In this document: positions 1 through 6,768 of the stretch, one piece after another | Position numbering within the stretch: position 1 is the first letter of the stretch | Layout: each line of letters starts with the position of its first letter | Origin: Prevotella sp. | Lineage (GTDB): Bacteria > Bacteroidota > Bacteroidia > Bacteroidales > Bacteroidaceae | Direction: 5' to 3' | Length of the DNA: 16,328 bases | Assembly (NCBI GenBank): GCA_016283605.1 | Contig: JAEENF010000222.1 | Coordinates: 1-16,328 of the forward strand | The notes under the pieces: model-generated | What the model saw: only the letters and a program-made list of their open reading frames with translations | Databases searched by the model: none | Told to the model about the DNA's origin: nothing | Program-made: the position numbers and the translations under genes

Positions 1-110
1 TGTGTCTTCTGTCGACTACGCCGTTTACTTCTTTTCGAACGCTGGGCATAAGCATCTCCAACAGCCATCAGCACAATACATATTATAAATAATATAGAGA
101 GTTTCTTCAT
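1..110 (-). CDS. Secreted protein of unknown function, N-terminal part only
   Basis: The gene reads leftward from an ATG at 108-110 and leaves the window after 36 codons. The visible peptide starts MKKLSILFIICIVLMAVGDA and continues to an Ala-Tyr-Ala-Gln stretch, a textbook signal peptide with a likely signal peptidase I site after AYA. The mature N-terminus that follows is very basic (many Arg, Lys and Ser residues). The product is therefore probably exported to the periplasm or beyond, but too little is visible to name a family. It is divergent from the clostripain-like gene, and a -7 box lies 20 bases upstream of its start. The reading frame and signal peptide are seen directly; export is inferred. 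Confidence 0.75.
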   Translation of the reverse strand, partial: MKKLSILFIICIVLMAVGDAYAQRSKRSKRRSRQKT

Positions 111-130
111 TATTATCTTTTTTTAAGCTG

Positions 131-138
131 CAAAGATA
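131..138 (-). promoter_or_regulatory. -7 box of the leftward secreted-protein gene
   Basis: On the minus strand this reads TATCTTTG, an exact match to the Bacteroidetes -7 consensus TAnnTTTG. Transcription would begin near 124, leaving a leader of about 14 bases before the ATG at 110. I see no convincing TTTG -33 element at the usual spacing. Confidence 0.65.
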
Positions 139-180
139 CAAATAATAATCAATTATGGAGGAAGAATTAAGAGTTTTTTG

Positions 181-188
181 TATCTTTG
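181..188 (+). promoter_or_regulatory. -7 box of the clostripain-like gene
   Basis: TATCTTTG on the plus strand matches TAnnTTTG exactly. The start site would fall near 195, about 13 bases before the ATG at 208. This rules out the in-frame TTG at 178 as the translation start, because it lies upstream of the promoter box. No clear -33 element is visible. Confidence 0.65.
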
Positions 189-207
189 CACCAAATTTTT
201 GAGATAT

Positions 208-1470
208 ATGAAGAAATTATTGATAGCAATATGCGCAGTAGCCATGCTAGCTGCCTGCCATAAGGATGATACAGAGGAGAATGAAGTGAAAGCAGACCGT
301 ACAGTGTTGGTCTATATTTCTGGTGAATGCAGTCTTTGGGACTTTATCGATGATGACCTGAAAGAGATGAAAGCAGGCTCGCAGAGCATCGGCAATAATA
401 ATCTGCTGGTATATGTAGACAATGCCACTACTGGTGAAATTCCCTGGCTAGCAAGAATCAATAAAGGCCAGATTACGGACTCTGTTTCTTTCACAGAGAT
501 TGCAAAGGTCATGAATCTTGATCCTGCAGAATCTCTTGTCAAAGGTGATCCCTATTCCAGCGAAGCCCAAGTCATGGAAGGCGTTCTCAGATATGCTTTT
601 CAAAAGTTTCCTTCAAAGAATAATGACTATGGTCTTGTACTTTGGGGACATGGTTCTGGTTGGCTGATTAAGGACTCCATACCATATACGGCTATGGCTC
701 GCCAGAAGGCATACGGTATCGACAATGGCAGAAACGACAAGCAATATGGTTCCGCCGATAACGGAAAATGGTTAAACATCCCATCGATGGCAAAATTGCT
801 TTCAAAGCTACCACATCTGTCATTTATCTTCTGTGACTGCTGTAACATGATGTGCTTGGAGGTCGCTTATGAATTGCGCAACGTTACTGACTATCTTATT
901 GGTACTCCTGCGGAAATACCCGGTGTTGGAGCTCCATATAACACTGTTGTCCCTGCCATGTTTGAAAAGACTACATTCTGGAAGTCTATCGTAGACTACT
1001 ATTTCAAGCAACGTGCAGGTGGCTTTGACGTTCCACTTTCCGTCATACAGACCAATGGTATGGAAAATCTGGCAAATGCCACCAAAACAGTGTTGAAGAA
1101 TAGTGCCTCGAAAATCGGAGAGGGATATCCCAATACAAGTGGATTAATCTATTATTATTATGACTCTAGTAGTCATCAAGTGTTCTTCGATGCCAATGAT
1201 TTCATTTTAAAGTATGCCGATACAAACGAATACAACAGCTGGAAACAAGTACTTGACAAGACTGTCATCTATAAGAAGATGGCGACATCATGGATGATTA
1301 ACAAGAACTCATGGCCAAACTATTATGGCAATTACTTCACGGTGACCGAAGAAAAATATGGAGGTGTTAGCATGTTTGTTCCTACATACATCCAGCAGAC
1401 AACTGATAACAAAGACATTCAGCAAATGCAATGGTACAAGGCAGCAGGATACAATGAAATCGGCTGGTAA
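208..1470 (+). CDS. Clostripain-family (peptidase C11) surface lipoprotein
   Basis: Predicted cysteine endopeptidase of the clostripain/C11 family, 420 residues. The ATG at 208 is chosen because it gives a lipoprotein signal peptide (MKKLLIAICAVAMLAAC, lipobox LAAC, lipidated Cys17) and lies just after the promoter. The next residues, HKDDTEE, are Lys followed by acidic residues, like the Bacteroidetes lipoprotein export signal, so surface exposure is likely. The family's catalytic dyad is visible: His148 in LVLWGHGSGW and a Cys in FIFCDCCNMMCLEV, probably Cys212 by analogy with the D-x-C motif. The VAYELRNVTDYLIGTPAEIP segment is also typical of Bacteroidales members. The gene stands alone with its own promoter and terminator. 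Related enzymes cleave after Arg or Lys, but the substrate here is unknown. Confidence 0.88.
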   Translation: MKKLLIAICAVAMLAACHKDDTEENEVKADRTVLVYISGECSLWDFIDDDLKEMKAGSQSIGNNNLLVYVDNATTGEIPWLARINKGQITDSVSFTEIAKVMNLDPAESLVKGDPYSSEAQVMEGVLRYAFQKFPSKNNDYGLVLWGHGSGWLIKDSIPYTAMARQKAYGIDNGRNDKQYGSADNGKWLNIPSMAKLLSKLPHLSFIFCDCCNMMCLEVAYELRNVTDYLIGTPAEIPGVGAPYNTVVPAMFEKTTFWKSIVDYYFKQRAGGFDVPLSVIQTNGMENLANATKTVLKNSASKIGEGYPNTSGLIYYYYDSSSHQVFFDANDFILKYADTNEYNSWKQVLDKTVIYKKMATSWMINKNSWPNYYGNYFTVTEEKYGGVSMFVPTYIQQTTDNKDIQQMQWYKAAGYNEIGW

Positions 1471-1488
1471 TCATTGCTAAGATACTAC

Positions 1489-1523
1489 AAGAGGCTGGTG
1501 ATTATTCACCAGCCTCTTCCTTT
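1489..1523 (+). terminator. Rho-independent terminator of the clostripain-like gene
   Basis: A perfect 13-bp stem (1489-1501 with 1506-1518) encloses a 4-base loop and is followed on the plus strand by CC and TTTTT. The loop and right arm contain the stop codon and last codons of the convergent gldE gene. On the minus strand no T run follows the hairpin, so it should act mainly on the plus-strand transcript. Confidence 0.75.
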
Positions 1524-2830
1524 TTCCCATGGATCACGACTTTGATTTTCGAGATGCGATGCTCATCGAGTTCTGTCACCTCGAAGGTGAAACTATCGTA
1601 TTCTATCCGTTCATGCAATTCTGGAAAATCACCTTTAATCTCCAACAGCAAACCTGCCAGTGAATCAGCATCTCCTTCGACATCTTCGAAAATATCATCA
1701 TCAAGGTCAAGGATCTTAAAGAAATCACTCAATAAAGTCTTACCCTCGAAGATGTAGGTGTTCGCATTCACACGAACGTATGTTTTCTCTTCTACATCAT
1801 ATTCATCGTTGATTTCACCCACAATCTCCTCAAGAATATCCTCTAGTGTGATGATGCCACTGGTACCACCAAACTCATCTACCACGATGGCGATATGCAC
1901 CTTGTTCTCTTGGAATTCACGCAGCAGATCATCAATCTTCTTTGTCTCCGGAACGAAATATGGCGGACGAATAAGAGACTGCCACCGGAAGTTAGCTGGC
2001 TTCGAAAGGTGCGGAAGGAGGTCCTTAATATATAAGATACCACGCACATTATCGATAGAATCCTGGTATACAGGAATACGGGAATAATTGTTTTCTACAA
2101 TACACTTGATGACATCAGGGAACTTACTGCGAAAGTCAAGATCTACAACATCTTGTCTTGAGGTCATCACCTCCTTGGCAGTCTCATCGCCAAAACGCAC
2201 GATGCCTTCCAACATATTCTTCTCTTCTTTCAATTCTTCTTCATCAGTAAGTTCCAAGGCCTGTTCCAAATCGTCGACACTCAGCACATGACTCTCTTTC
2301 TGCACTACCTTTGACGCCCAAATGCCAGAACGTATCAAGACCGAAGCGACGGGATAAAATAATTTCCGTAAAAAGGTGATACCACCACAGAATCTACGAC
2401 ACATAGCCAAAGCATGTTGTCCGCAATAAACCTTCGGAATAATCTCACCGAAGAGTAAGAGCAAAAAGGTCAGCAAAACCGTGATGACCACGAACTCCAG
2501 CCAGAGCGCATTACCGAAATCAATAAGATGGGCAAAGAAATAGGTGCTTAACATGATTATGGCCACATTTACCAGATTATTTGTAATCAGGATAGTGGCT
2601 AATGTCCGTTCAGAATCTTCTCCTAAAGCAAGAATCTGTTTGTCACGCTCGTTGTTACTTTCTTCCAATTCGTTCAAATCATTGGGTGACAATGAGAAAA
2701 AAGCGATTTCGGAACCAGAAGCAAAACCCGAAAAAAATAGGAGTATAACGGCTAAGATGGCCGCAAAGATGGCTCCCGTAGAGGGAGCCATGATTGTTAC
2801 TTCATTGAATATCGATTGAAAATAGTCCAT
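1502..2830 (-). CDS. gldE: GldE-like membrane protein with CNNM, CBS and CorC/HlyC domains
   Basis: Inner-membrane protein of the CNNM/CorC (hemolysin C-like) family, 442 residues. Domains in order: an N-terminal CNNM (DUF21) membrane region with hydrophobic segments up to about residue 165, including the GSEIAFFSLS motif and EIIPKVY; two CBS motifs around residues 205-330 (SRIPVYQD, VDEFGGTSGIITLEDILEEI); and a C-terminal CorC_HlyC domain. This is the architecture called GldE in Bacteroidetes. Homologues are linked to gliding in Flavobacterium and to divalent-cation transport elsewhere, but the role in non-gliding Bacteroidales is uncertain. ATG at 2830 is preferred to the in-frame TTG at 2836. 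It begins nine bases after the ssb stop, so the two are almost certainly cotranscribed. gldD, its neighbour in gliding species, is absent here. Confidence 0.88.
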   Translation of the reverse strand: MDYFQSIFNEVTIMAPSTGAIFAAILAVILLFFSGFASGSEIAFFSLSPNDLNELEESNNERDKQILALGEDSERTLATILITNNLVNVAIIMLSTYFFAHLIDFGNALWLEFVVITVLLTFLLLLFGEIIPKVYCGQHALAMCRRFCGGITFLRKLFYPVASVLIRSGIWASKVVQKESHVLSVDDLEQALELTDEEELKEEKNMLEGIVRFGDETAKEVMTSRQDVVDLDFRSKFPDVIKCIVENNYSRIPVYQDSIDNVRGILYIKDLLPHLSKPANFRWQSLIRPPYFVPETKKIDDLLREFQENKVHIAIVVDEFGGTSGIITLEDILEEIVGEINDEYDVEEKTYVRVNANTYIFEGKTLLSDFFKILDLDDDIFEDVEGDADSLAGLLLEIKGDFPELHERIEYDSFTFEVTELDEHRISKIKVVIHGKKEEAGE

Positions 2831-2839
2831 TTTCAATAA

Positions 2840-3262
2840 TTAAAATGGAAGCTGTCCACTCTGTTCTGCTTCACTCTGAGACTGTTGAGCAGAAACCTCC
2901 GGAGAAGCTACAGACTGTTCAACTGATGAAGTCGACTTCGGAGAAAGCAACTCCAGATTATCTGCCCAAATCTCTGTGGCATACCTCCGCTGTCCCTGCT
3001 TATCATCATAGGTCGTATAACGAATACGGCCCTCAATGTAGAGCTTGTCACCTTTATGGACATACTTCTCAACAATCTCTGCTAATTTTCTCCACAAGAT
3101 AACATTGTGCCAATCTGTGTGATCAGGTACTTGAGTACCATTTTGAAGTGTATAACCACGTTCGGTTGTAGCAAGACGAACACGAGCTACAGCAACACCT
3201 TGATCAACATAACGTACTTCAGGATCTTGTCCTACGTTACCAATTAACATGACTTTGTTCAT
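2840..3262 (-). CDS. ssb: Single-stranded DNA-binding protein
   Basis: SSB binds single-stranded DNA as a tetramer during replication, recombination and repair. The 140-residue length is normal for Bacteroidales. The OB fold spans about residues 1-105, with the typical start MNKVMLIGNVGQDPEVRY and the conserved YIEGRIRYTTYDDKQGQRRY region. The C-terminal tail is Ser- and Gln-rich and ends in GQLPF. Most bacterial SSB tails end in an acidic tip such as DDIPF that recruits partner proteins; here the terminal Pro-Phe is kept but the adjacent Asp residues are not. The gene sits between an unknown protein (32-base gap) and gldE (nine-base gap), and no promoter box is visible in either gap. Confidence 0.95.
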   Translation of the reverse strand: MNKVMLIGNVGQDPEVRYVDQGVAVARVRLATTERGYTLQNGTQVPDHTDWHNVILWRKLAEIVEKYVHKGDKLYIEGRIRYTTYDDKQGQRRYATEIWADNLELLSPKSTSSVEQSVASPEVSAQQSQSEAEQSGQLPF

Positions 3263-3294
3263 AGTTATTAATAATTTAAAAGGTTTATAATATA

Positions 3295-3834
3295 CTATTT
3301 GGCTTGACCCAAATAGCGGAACTTAAAGTTCTTTCCTTTAGCTGATGGGAATTGGCTTCTATCATCAACACGTTCCCTCAGATGTTCAACAATACGATTA
3401 TAGCAATCCATACCGGACTCAGCCTTCACGTTAGCAATAAACTGAGTGTCACGATACTGAAACTTACCAGTACCAGGTACCATCAGTACACGCTTAAAGT
3501 CTATCATGCCCTCATACCATCCTGGACGAATCTCGTTCAGACGAACAAGGGCTGGTGCAGCGGGTTTCGTCATAGGCGGTGTACCTACATGAACAGCCTT
3601 CTTTTCCTTAAAATCCTGCATACTCTGTGCTTCTGTCTTTATAATGATAAAATAGACTCGTGGACGAACTTTATAACGTTTAGGATAAAACACATCACTA
3701 GCCGCGTACTCTCGGATATCGGCCTCGAGCACTGGATTCATCCCTACTTCTTCTATAGCACTAAGAAAATCTATAGCCTCGTCAACACTGGATACTAGCG
3801 TTTCACGGTCAAAATACCTTAAATATAAATTCAT
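3295..3834 (-). CDS. Conserved-looking hypothetical protein upstream of ssb
   Basis: I do not recognise this 179-residue protein. It has no signal peptide or membrane segment, so it is probably cytoplasmic. Residues 1-75 look compact and mixed alpha/beta (FDRETLVSSVDEAIDFL, then a YKVRPRVYFIIIKTE strand). A Pro/Ala-rich linker (GTPPMTKPAAPA) lies near residue 90. The C-terminal half is basic and aromatic, with GWYEGMIDFKRVLMVPGTGK and a Lys/Arg-rich end. It starts 32 bases after the last tRNA gene and lies 32 bases before ssb, so cotranscription with ssb and gldE is likely. A link to DNA or RNA handling is only a guess from the neighbour and the basic C-terminus. Confidence 0.75.
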   Translation of the reverse strand: MNLYLRYFDRETLVSSVDEAIDFLSAIEEVGMNPVLEADIREYAASDVFYPKRYKVRPRVYFIIIKTEAQSMQDFKEKKAVHVGTPPMTKPAAPALVRLNEIRPGWYEGMIDFKRVLMVPGTGKFQYRDTQFIANVKAESGMDCYNRIVEHLRERVDDRSQFPSAKGKNFKFRYLGQAK

Positions 3835-3865
3835 TGTTGAGAAAAGTTGTTTTCCTTAATAAGAA

Positions 3866-3942
3866 GAGCGGAAAACGGGACTCGGACCCGCGACCCCAAC
3901 CTTGGCAAGGTTGTGCTCTACCAACTGAGCTATTTCCGCATT
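3866..3942. repeat. 77-bp direct repeat carrying tRNA-Gly (partner at 4196-4272)
   Basis: Positions 3866-3942 and 4196-4272 are identical over 77 bases at an offset of 330. The identity covers the whole tRNA-Gly gene plus a base or two on each side and then stops abruptly. Recombination between the copies would remove both tRNA-Leu genes and leave a single tRNA-Gly. Confidence 0.9.
3867..3939 (-). tRNA. tRNA-Gly (GCC), downstream copy
   Basis: On the minus strand a complete 73-base cloverleaf starts GCGGAAATAGCTCAGTTGG. The anticodon stem CAACC/GGTTG holds the loop with anticodon GCC, the T-loop GGTTCGAGTCC is present, and the acceptor stem GCGGAAA pairs with TTTCCGC. No CCA is encoded. It is the last tRNA of the four-gene array and identical to the copy at 4197-4269. 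Confidence 0.96.
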
Positions 3943-3952
3943 AAAAAAGATG

Positions 3953-4036
3953 TGAAGAGGAGGAGACTCGAACTCCCACGTCGCAATTGACACTACCCCC
4001 TCAAAGTAGCGCGTCTACCAATTCCGCCACCTCTCC
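3953..4036 (-). tRNA. tRNA-Leu (GAG)
   Basis: A class II tRNA of 84 bases on the minus strand, starting GGAGAGGTGGCGGAATTGG. The acceptor GGAGAGG pairs with CCTCTTC. The anticodon stem CTACT/GGTAG holds loop TTGAGGG, giving anticodon GAG, and a long variable arm precedes the T-loop GAGTTCGAGTCTC. CCA is not encoded. Confidence 0.95.
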
Positions 4037-4064
4037 AGCAAAAACATATGCTGAAAAAAAAGAG

Positions 4065-4146
4065 TGCCCAGAACAGGACTCGAACCTGCACGCCTCGCGG
4101 CACACGCACCTGAAACGTGCGCGTCTACCAATTCCGCCACCTGGGC
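4065..4146 (-). tRNA. tRNA-Leu (CAG)
   Basis: A class II tRNA of 82 bases on the minus strand, starting GCCCAGGTGGCGGAATTGG. The acceptor GCCCAGG pairs with TCTGGGC. The anticodon stem CACGT/GCGTG holds loop TTCAGGT, giving anticodon CAG. The variable arm and the T-loop AGGTTCGAGTCCT are intact. Its D-arm is identical to that of the adjacent Leu-GAG gene. Confidence 0.95.
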
Positions 4147-4196
4147 ATTTAACATCCGACCCAACGCCGAGATGCCTCTTTTTGTTCAAAATGTTG

Positions 4197-4269
4197 AGCG
4201 GAAAACGGGACTCGGACCCGCGACCCCAACCTTGGCAAGGTTGTGCTCTACCAACTGAGCTATTTCCGC
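4197..4269 (-). tRNA. tRNA-Gly (GCC), promoter-proximal copy
   Basis: The first gene of the tRNA array, identical over its whole length to the copy at 3867-3939, with anticodon GCC and an intact cloverleaf. It lies about 35 bases downstream of the predicted start site and is separated from tRNA-Leu (CAG) by a 50-base spacer. Confidence 0.96.
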
Positions 4270-4290
4270 ATTTTCAATCCTTTGTAAGGA

Positions 4291-4306
4291 GCATTCCTCT
4301 GAATGC
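4291..4306 (-). other. Short palindrome at the start of the tRNA transcript
   Basis: GCATTC and GAATGC form a perfect 6-bp inverted repeat around CTCT. It sits at or just after the predicted start site (about 4305), so it could be a small 5' leader hairpin or a protein-binding site. It may also be chance. Confidence 0.35.
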
Positions 4307-4311
4307 GGATG

Positions 4312-4342
4312 CAAAGGTAATGCTTTTTTTGGAACTGACAAA
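4312..4342 (-). promoter_or_regulatory. Promoter of the tRNA array
   Basis: On the minus strand a TTTG -33 element (4339-4342) lies 19 bases before TACCTTTG (4312-4319), an exact -7 box. This is one of the best promoters in the window, as expected for stable RNA. Transcription should start near 4305. No further promoter is seen down to gldE. Confidence 0.8.
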
Positions 4343-4405
4343 CTTTTTGGACGTTTTTTTTCTAAAAAAGTACGATTTTATCGAAAAAATGCGGTTTCAG
4401 GGGAG

Positions 4406-5527
4406 TTAATCCATCCGATTTCTGTAATCTTCATAGCTAAAACGACGCAAAATCTCCAATGTGCCATCCTCATGTAACATGCCGATTGAAGGATGCGAAA
4501 TGCCATTAAATGTATTCGTCTTCACAGTCGTATAATGAATCATATCTTCAAAAATCACTTCATCTCCTTCTTGCAACGCATGGGCAAATCGCCAAGAACC
4601 CATAAAATCACCACTAAGACAGCTGTTCCCACCTAAACGATATGTCAATGGTTCCGTTGCCTTCTCCAAATCCACGTGCTCAGCCCCACGGACATCTGGG
4701 AAATAGGGCATTTCCAAACAATCTGGCATATGGCAGGTAAAACTGACATCGAGGATGGCGGTCTTTATGCCTTTATCCTCTACGACATCTACGACGTGCG
4801 AAACCAACGGTCCTGTCTGCCATGCGAAGGCACTACCCGGCTCAAGAATGACCTTTAGCCAGGGATAGCGCTTGTGGAAGTCCTGCATCATCGAGATCAG
4901 AAGATCCACATCGTAATCCTTGCGCGTCATCAGATGACCGCCGCCAAAATTGATCCATTTCAGCTGGGGGAACCACTTTGCAAATTTATCCTCAATATGC
5001 ACAAGCGTACGTTGAAACACATCTGCCCCACTCTCACAATGACAATGACAATGGAAGCCCTCAATATCCTCCGGCAGTCTTTCAGGCAACTTGTCGGCAG
5101 TCACTCCAAAGCGTGTGCCAGGCGCACAGGGATTATACAACAAAGTGCCGACCTCGGAATACTCAGGATTGACCCTCAGACCTATAGACAGCCCTGCAGC
5201 ACGCTGATGATAGCGCTCATACTGCGATAGGGAATTGAAAGTAAGATGGGAAGAGCAGCTTATGATCTCATCTATCTCATCGTCAGTATAAGCCGGAGAG
5301 AAAGTATGTGCAGGTGCCCCGAACTCCTCAAAGGCCAGACGCGCCTCTGACAGCGAACTGGCGGTAGTGGCCTTGATATACTCGCGGAAGATAGGAAAAG
5401 TCTTCCACAGTGCAAAAGCCTTGAAGGCGAGGATTATCTCTATATCGGCTTTCGCCGCAACATCAGCAATAAGCTTGAGGTTGCGGCGAAGTCTTTTCTC
5501 TTCTATAATATAAATAGGTGTAGCCAT
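4406..5527 (-). CDS. nspC: Carboxynorspermidine/carboxyspermidine decarboxylase
   Basis: A PLP-dependent, fold-III decarboxylase that removes the carboxyl group from carboxy(nor)spermidine, the last step of the alternative polyamine pathway common in Bacteroidetes. It has 373 residues, normal for the family. Lys36 in LAFKAFALW is the expected PLP Schiff-base lysine. The CHCHCESGADVF and INFGGGHLMTR segments line the cofactor pocket, LEPGSAFAW lies in the barrel, and the Cys in GGNSCLSGDF is the likely second-subunit catalytic residue. The product is cytosolic. The ATG shares its A with the stop codon of the upstream kinase gene (TAATG), so translation is probably coupled. The partner dehydrogenase gene is not in this window. 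After the stop I see only T-rich minus-strand sequence with a 4-bp CGAT/ATCG stem, not a convincing terminator. Confidence 0.93.
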   Translation of the reverse strand: MATPIYIIEEKRLRRNLKLIADVAAKADIEIILAFKAFALWKTFPIFREYIKATTASSLSEARLAFEEFGAPAHTFSPAYTDDEIDEIISCSSHLTFNSLSQYERYHQRAAGLSIGLRVNPEYSEVGTLLYNPCAPGTRFGVTADKLPERLPEDIEGFHCHCHCESGADVFQRTLVHIEDKFAKWFPQLKWINFGGGHLMTRKDYDVDLLISMMQDFHKRYPWLKVILEPGSAFAWQTGPLVSHVVDVVEDKGIKTAILDVSFTCHMPDCLEMPYFPDVRGAEHVDLEKATEPLTYRLGGNSCLSGDFMGSWRFAHALQEGDEVIFEDMIHYTTVKTNTFNGISHPSIGMLHEDGTLEILRRFSYEDYRNRMD

Positions 5528-6672
5528 TAGACTTTCTTGAGTGGAATAAGTACACTAAACGTTGATCCTTCGCCCTCCACAGATTCAACCATACAGTCTC
5601 CACCATTTTTACGGGCAAAGTCTTGACAAAGCTGAAGTCCGAGGCCGGAACCTTCCTCACCACCTGTACCATATGTTGTCTCTCCTTTATGGAAGATGGT
5701 GTCGATACGGTCTGCAGCAATACCTACGCCGTGGTCTCTGACACTTACCTTAGCATAATCACCATCTCTCGTCATCAGGATCTCAATACTGGAGTCTTCT
5801 GGAGAGAATTTGATAGCATTCGACAGGAAGTTACGTATCACCGTCTTCAACATATCATTGTCAGCATTCACCAACATTGGTTCTGCAGGAGCTTGATAAT
5901 CAAGTTTAATACGCTTTGTCTGAGCTATCATCTCGAAGATTTCAACCACGCCAGGAACGATATCATTCAGGTCAAGATCCTGTAACACCACATTCAGTCG
6001 TCCAGTCTGGCTCTTTGTCCACTTTAGGAGATTATCCAACAGATCATGTACTTCTTCCGATTCTCTGTTTGCCTTATCCAGCAGTTCATATAGTTCCGGT
6101 CCTACCAGATCAGGCGACGTGGAAGCAACAACGAGATTCAATACCATACGGATACTGGCCATCGGAGAACGAAGGTCATGAGCAATGACAGAATACATCT
6201 TATCACGATTATTCAGAGTCGCCTTCAATTCTTCATTCTGCTGTTCAATAATCCGTTTAGCAGCGACAAGAGAAATCTGCTGCGTAACACGCATGACGAG
6301 TTCTTCCTTATTAAACGGCTTTGTCAAGAAGTCACTGGCACCCACTTGGAATCCATGCACCAGATCAGCTGGCGTATTAAGAGCTGTCAGGAAAATAATA
6401 GGAATGTCTGCCAACTCCGGATCCTTCTTCATGATTACTGCGGTGTCAAAACCTGAAATATCAGGCATCATCACATCGAGCAGGATCAAGTCCGGATGTT
6501 CTTTCTTGGCCTGCTCAATACATGCATTTCCACCATTTGCCGTACAAACCTGAAACTTCTCATTGGTCAACAATATTTTCAGCAACAGGACATTGCTCAT
6601 CACGTCGTCGACAATAAGAACCTTATAGTCGCTTCGGTTTATCTTTGACTCTAATGTTGCTCCTGCGTCCAT
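5527..6672 (-). CDS. Soluble response-regulator/histidine kinase hybrid
   Basis: A cytoplasmic signalling protein of 381 residues with a receiver domain in front of a kinase core. The REC domain covers about residues 15-133: acidic pair Asp22/Asp23, phospho-acceptor Asp66 in LILLDVMMPD, Thr96 and Lys118. A short helical linker (about 136-156) leads to HisKA with His165 in VIAHDLRSP. The HATPase_c domain follows, with the N box (VIRNFLSNAIKFSP) and G boxes (DHGVGI, GSGLGLQL). There is no membrane or sensory domain, so its input is unknown, and no separate output regulator is adjacent. ATG at 6672 is chosen because an upstream in-frame TTG at 6705 lies inside the promoter -7 box. Its stop overlaps the nspC start by one base, which suggests a link to polyamine synthesis. 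Confidence 0.9.
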   Translation of the reverse strand: MDAGATLESKINRSDYKVLIVDDVMSNVLLLKILLTNEKFQVCTANGGNACIEQAKKEHPDLILLDVMMPDISGFDTAVIMKKDPELADIPIIFLTALNTPADLVHGFQVGASDFLTKPFNKEELVMRVTQQISLVAAKRIIEQQNEELKATLNNRDKMYSVIAHDLRSPMASIRMVLNLVVASTSPDLVGPELYELLDKANRESEEVHDLLDNLLKWTKSQTGRLNVVLQDLDLNDIVPGVVEIFEMIAQTKRIKLDYQAPAEPMLVNADNDMLKTVIRNFLSNAIKFSPEDSSIEILMTRDGDYAKVSVRDHGVGIAADRIDTIFHKGETTYGTGGEEGSGLGLQLCQDFARKNGGDCMVESVEGEGSTFSVLIPLKKV

Positions 6673-6702
6673 TATTTTATGTAGTACTAATATTCTAGTT
6701 TG

Positions 6703-6734
6703 CAAAAATAGTGCAATATTTTGAAATATCCAAA
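6703..6734 (-). promoter_or_regulatory. Promoter of the REC-kinase/nspC operon
   Basis: On the minus strand TTTG (6731-6734) lies 20 bases before TATTTTTG (6703-6710), matching the Bacteroidetes -33/-7 pattern. Transcription should start near 6696, 24 bases before the ATG. The -33 element lies in the stem of the carB terminator and the -7 box is its T tract. Confidence 0.75.
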
Positions 6735-6745
6735 TTATTGCACTA
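6703..6745 (-). terminator. Rho-independent terminator of carB
   Basis: On the minus strand a perfect 10-bp stem (6745-6736 with 6718-6709) continues, after an A/A mismatch, into a 4-bp TTTG/CAAA stem with a 7-base loop. It is followed by TTTTTG. It starts 24 bases after the carB stop. The same bases form the next promoter. Confidence 0.72.
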
Positions 6746-6768
6746 CTTTTTTACATTTTTCATCAATT

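Noticed and set aside
3987..4409. Open frames on both strands across the tRNA array
   Set aside because: Their translations, such as peptides containing CPEQDSNLHASR, are well-known products of reading through tRNA genes, not proteins.
6709..6745. The 10-bp inverted repeat considered as a repressor operator
   Set aside because: A terminator explains it better: it follows the carB stop, has an extended inner stem and is followed by a T tract. Overlap with the promoter is noted separately.
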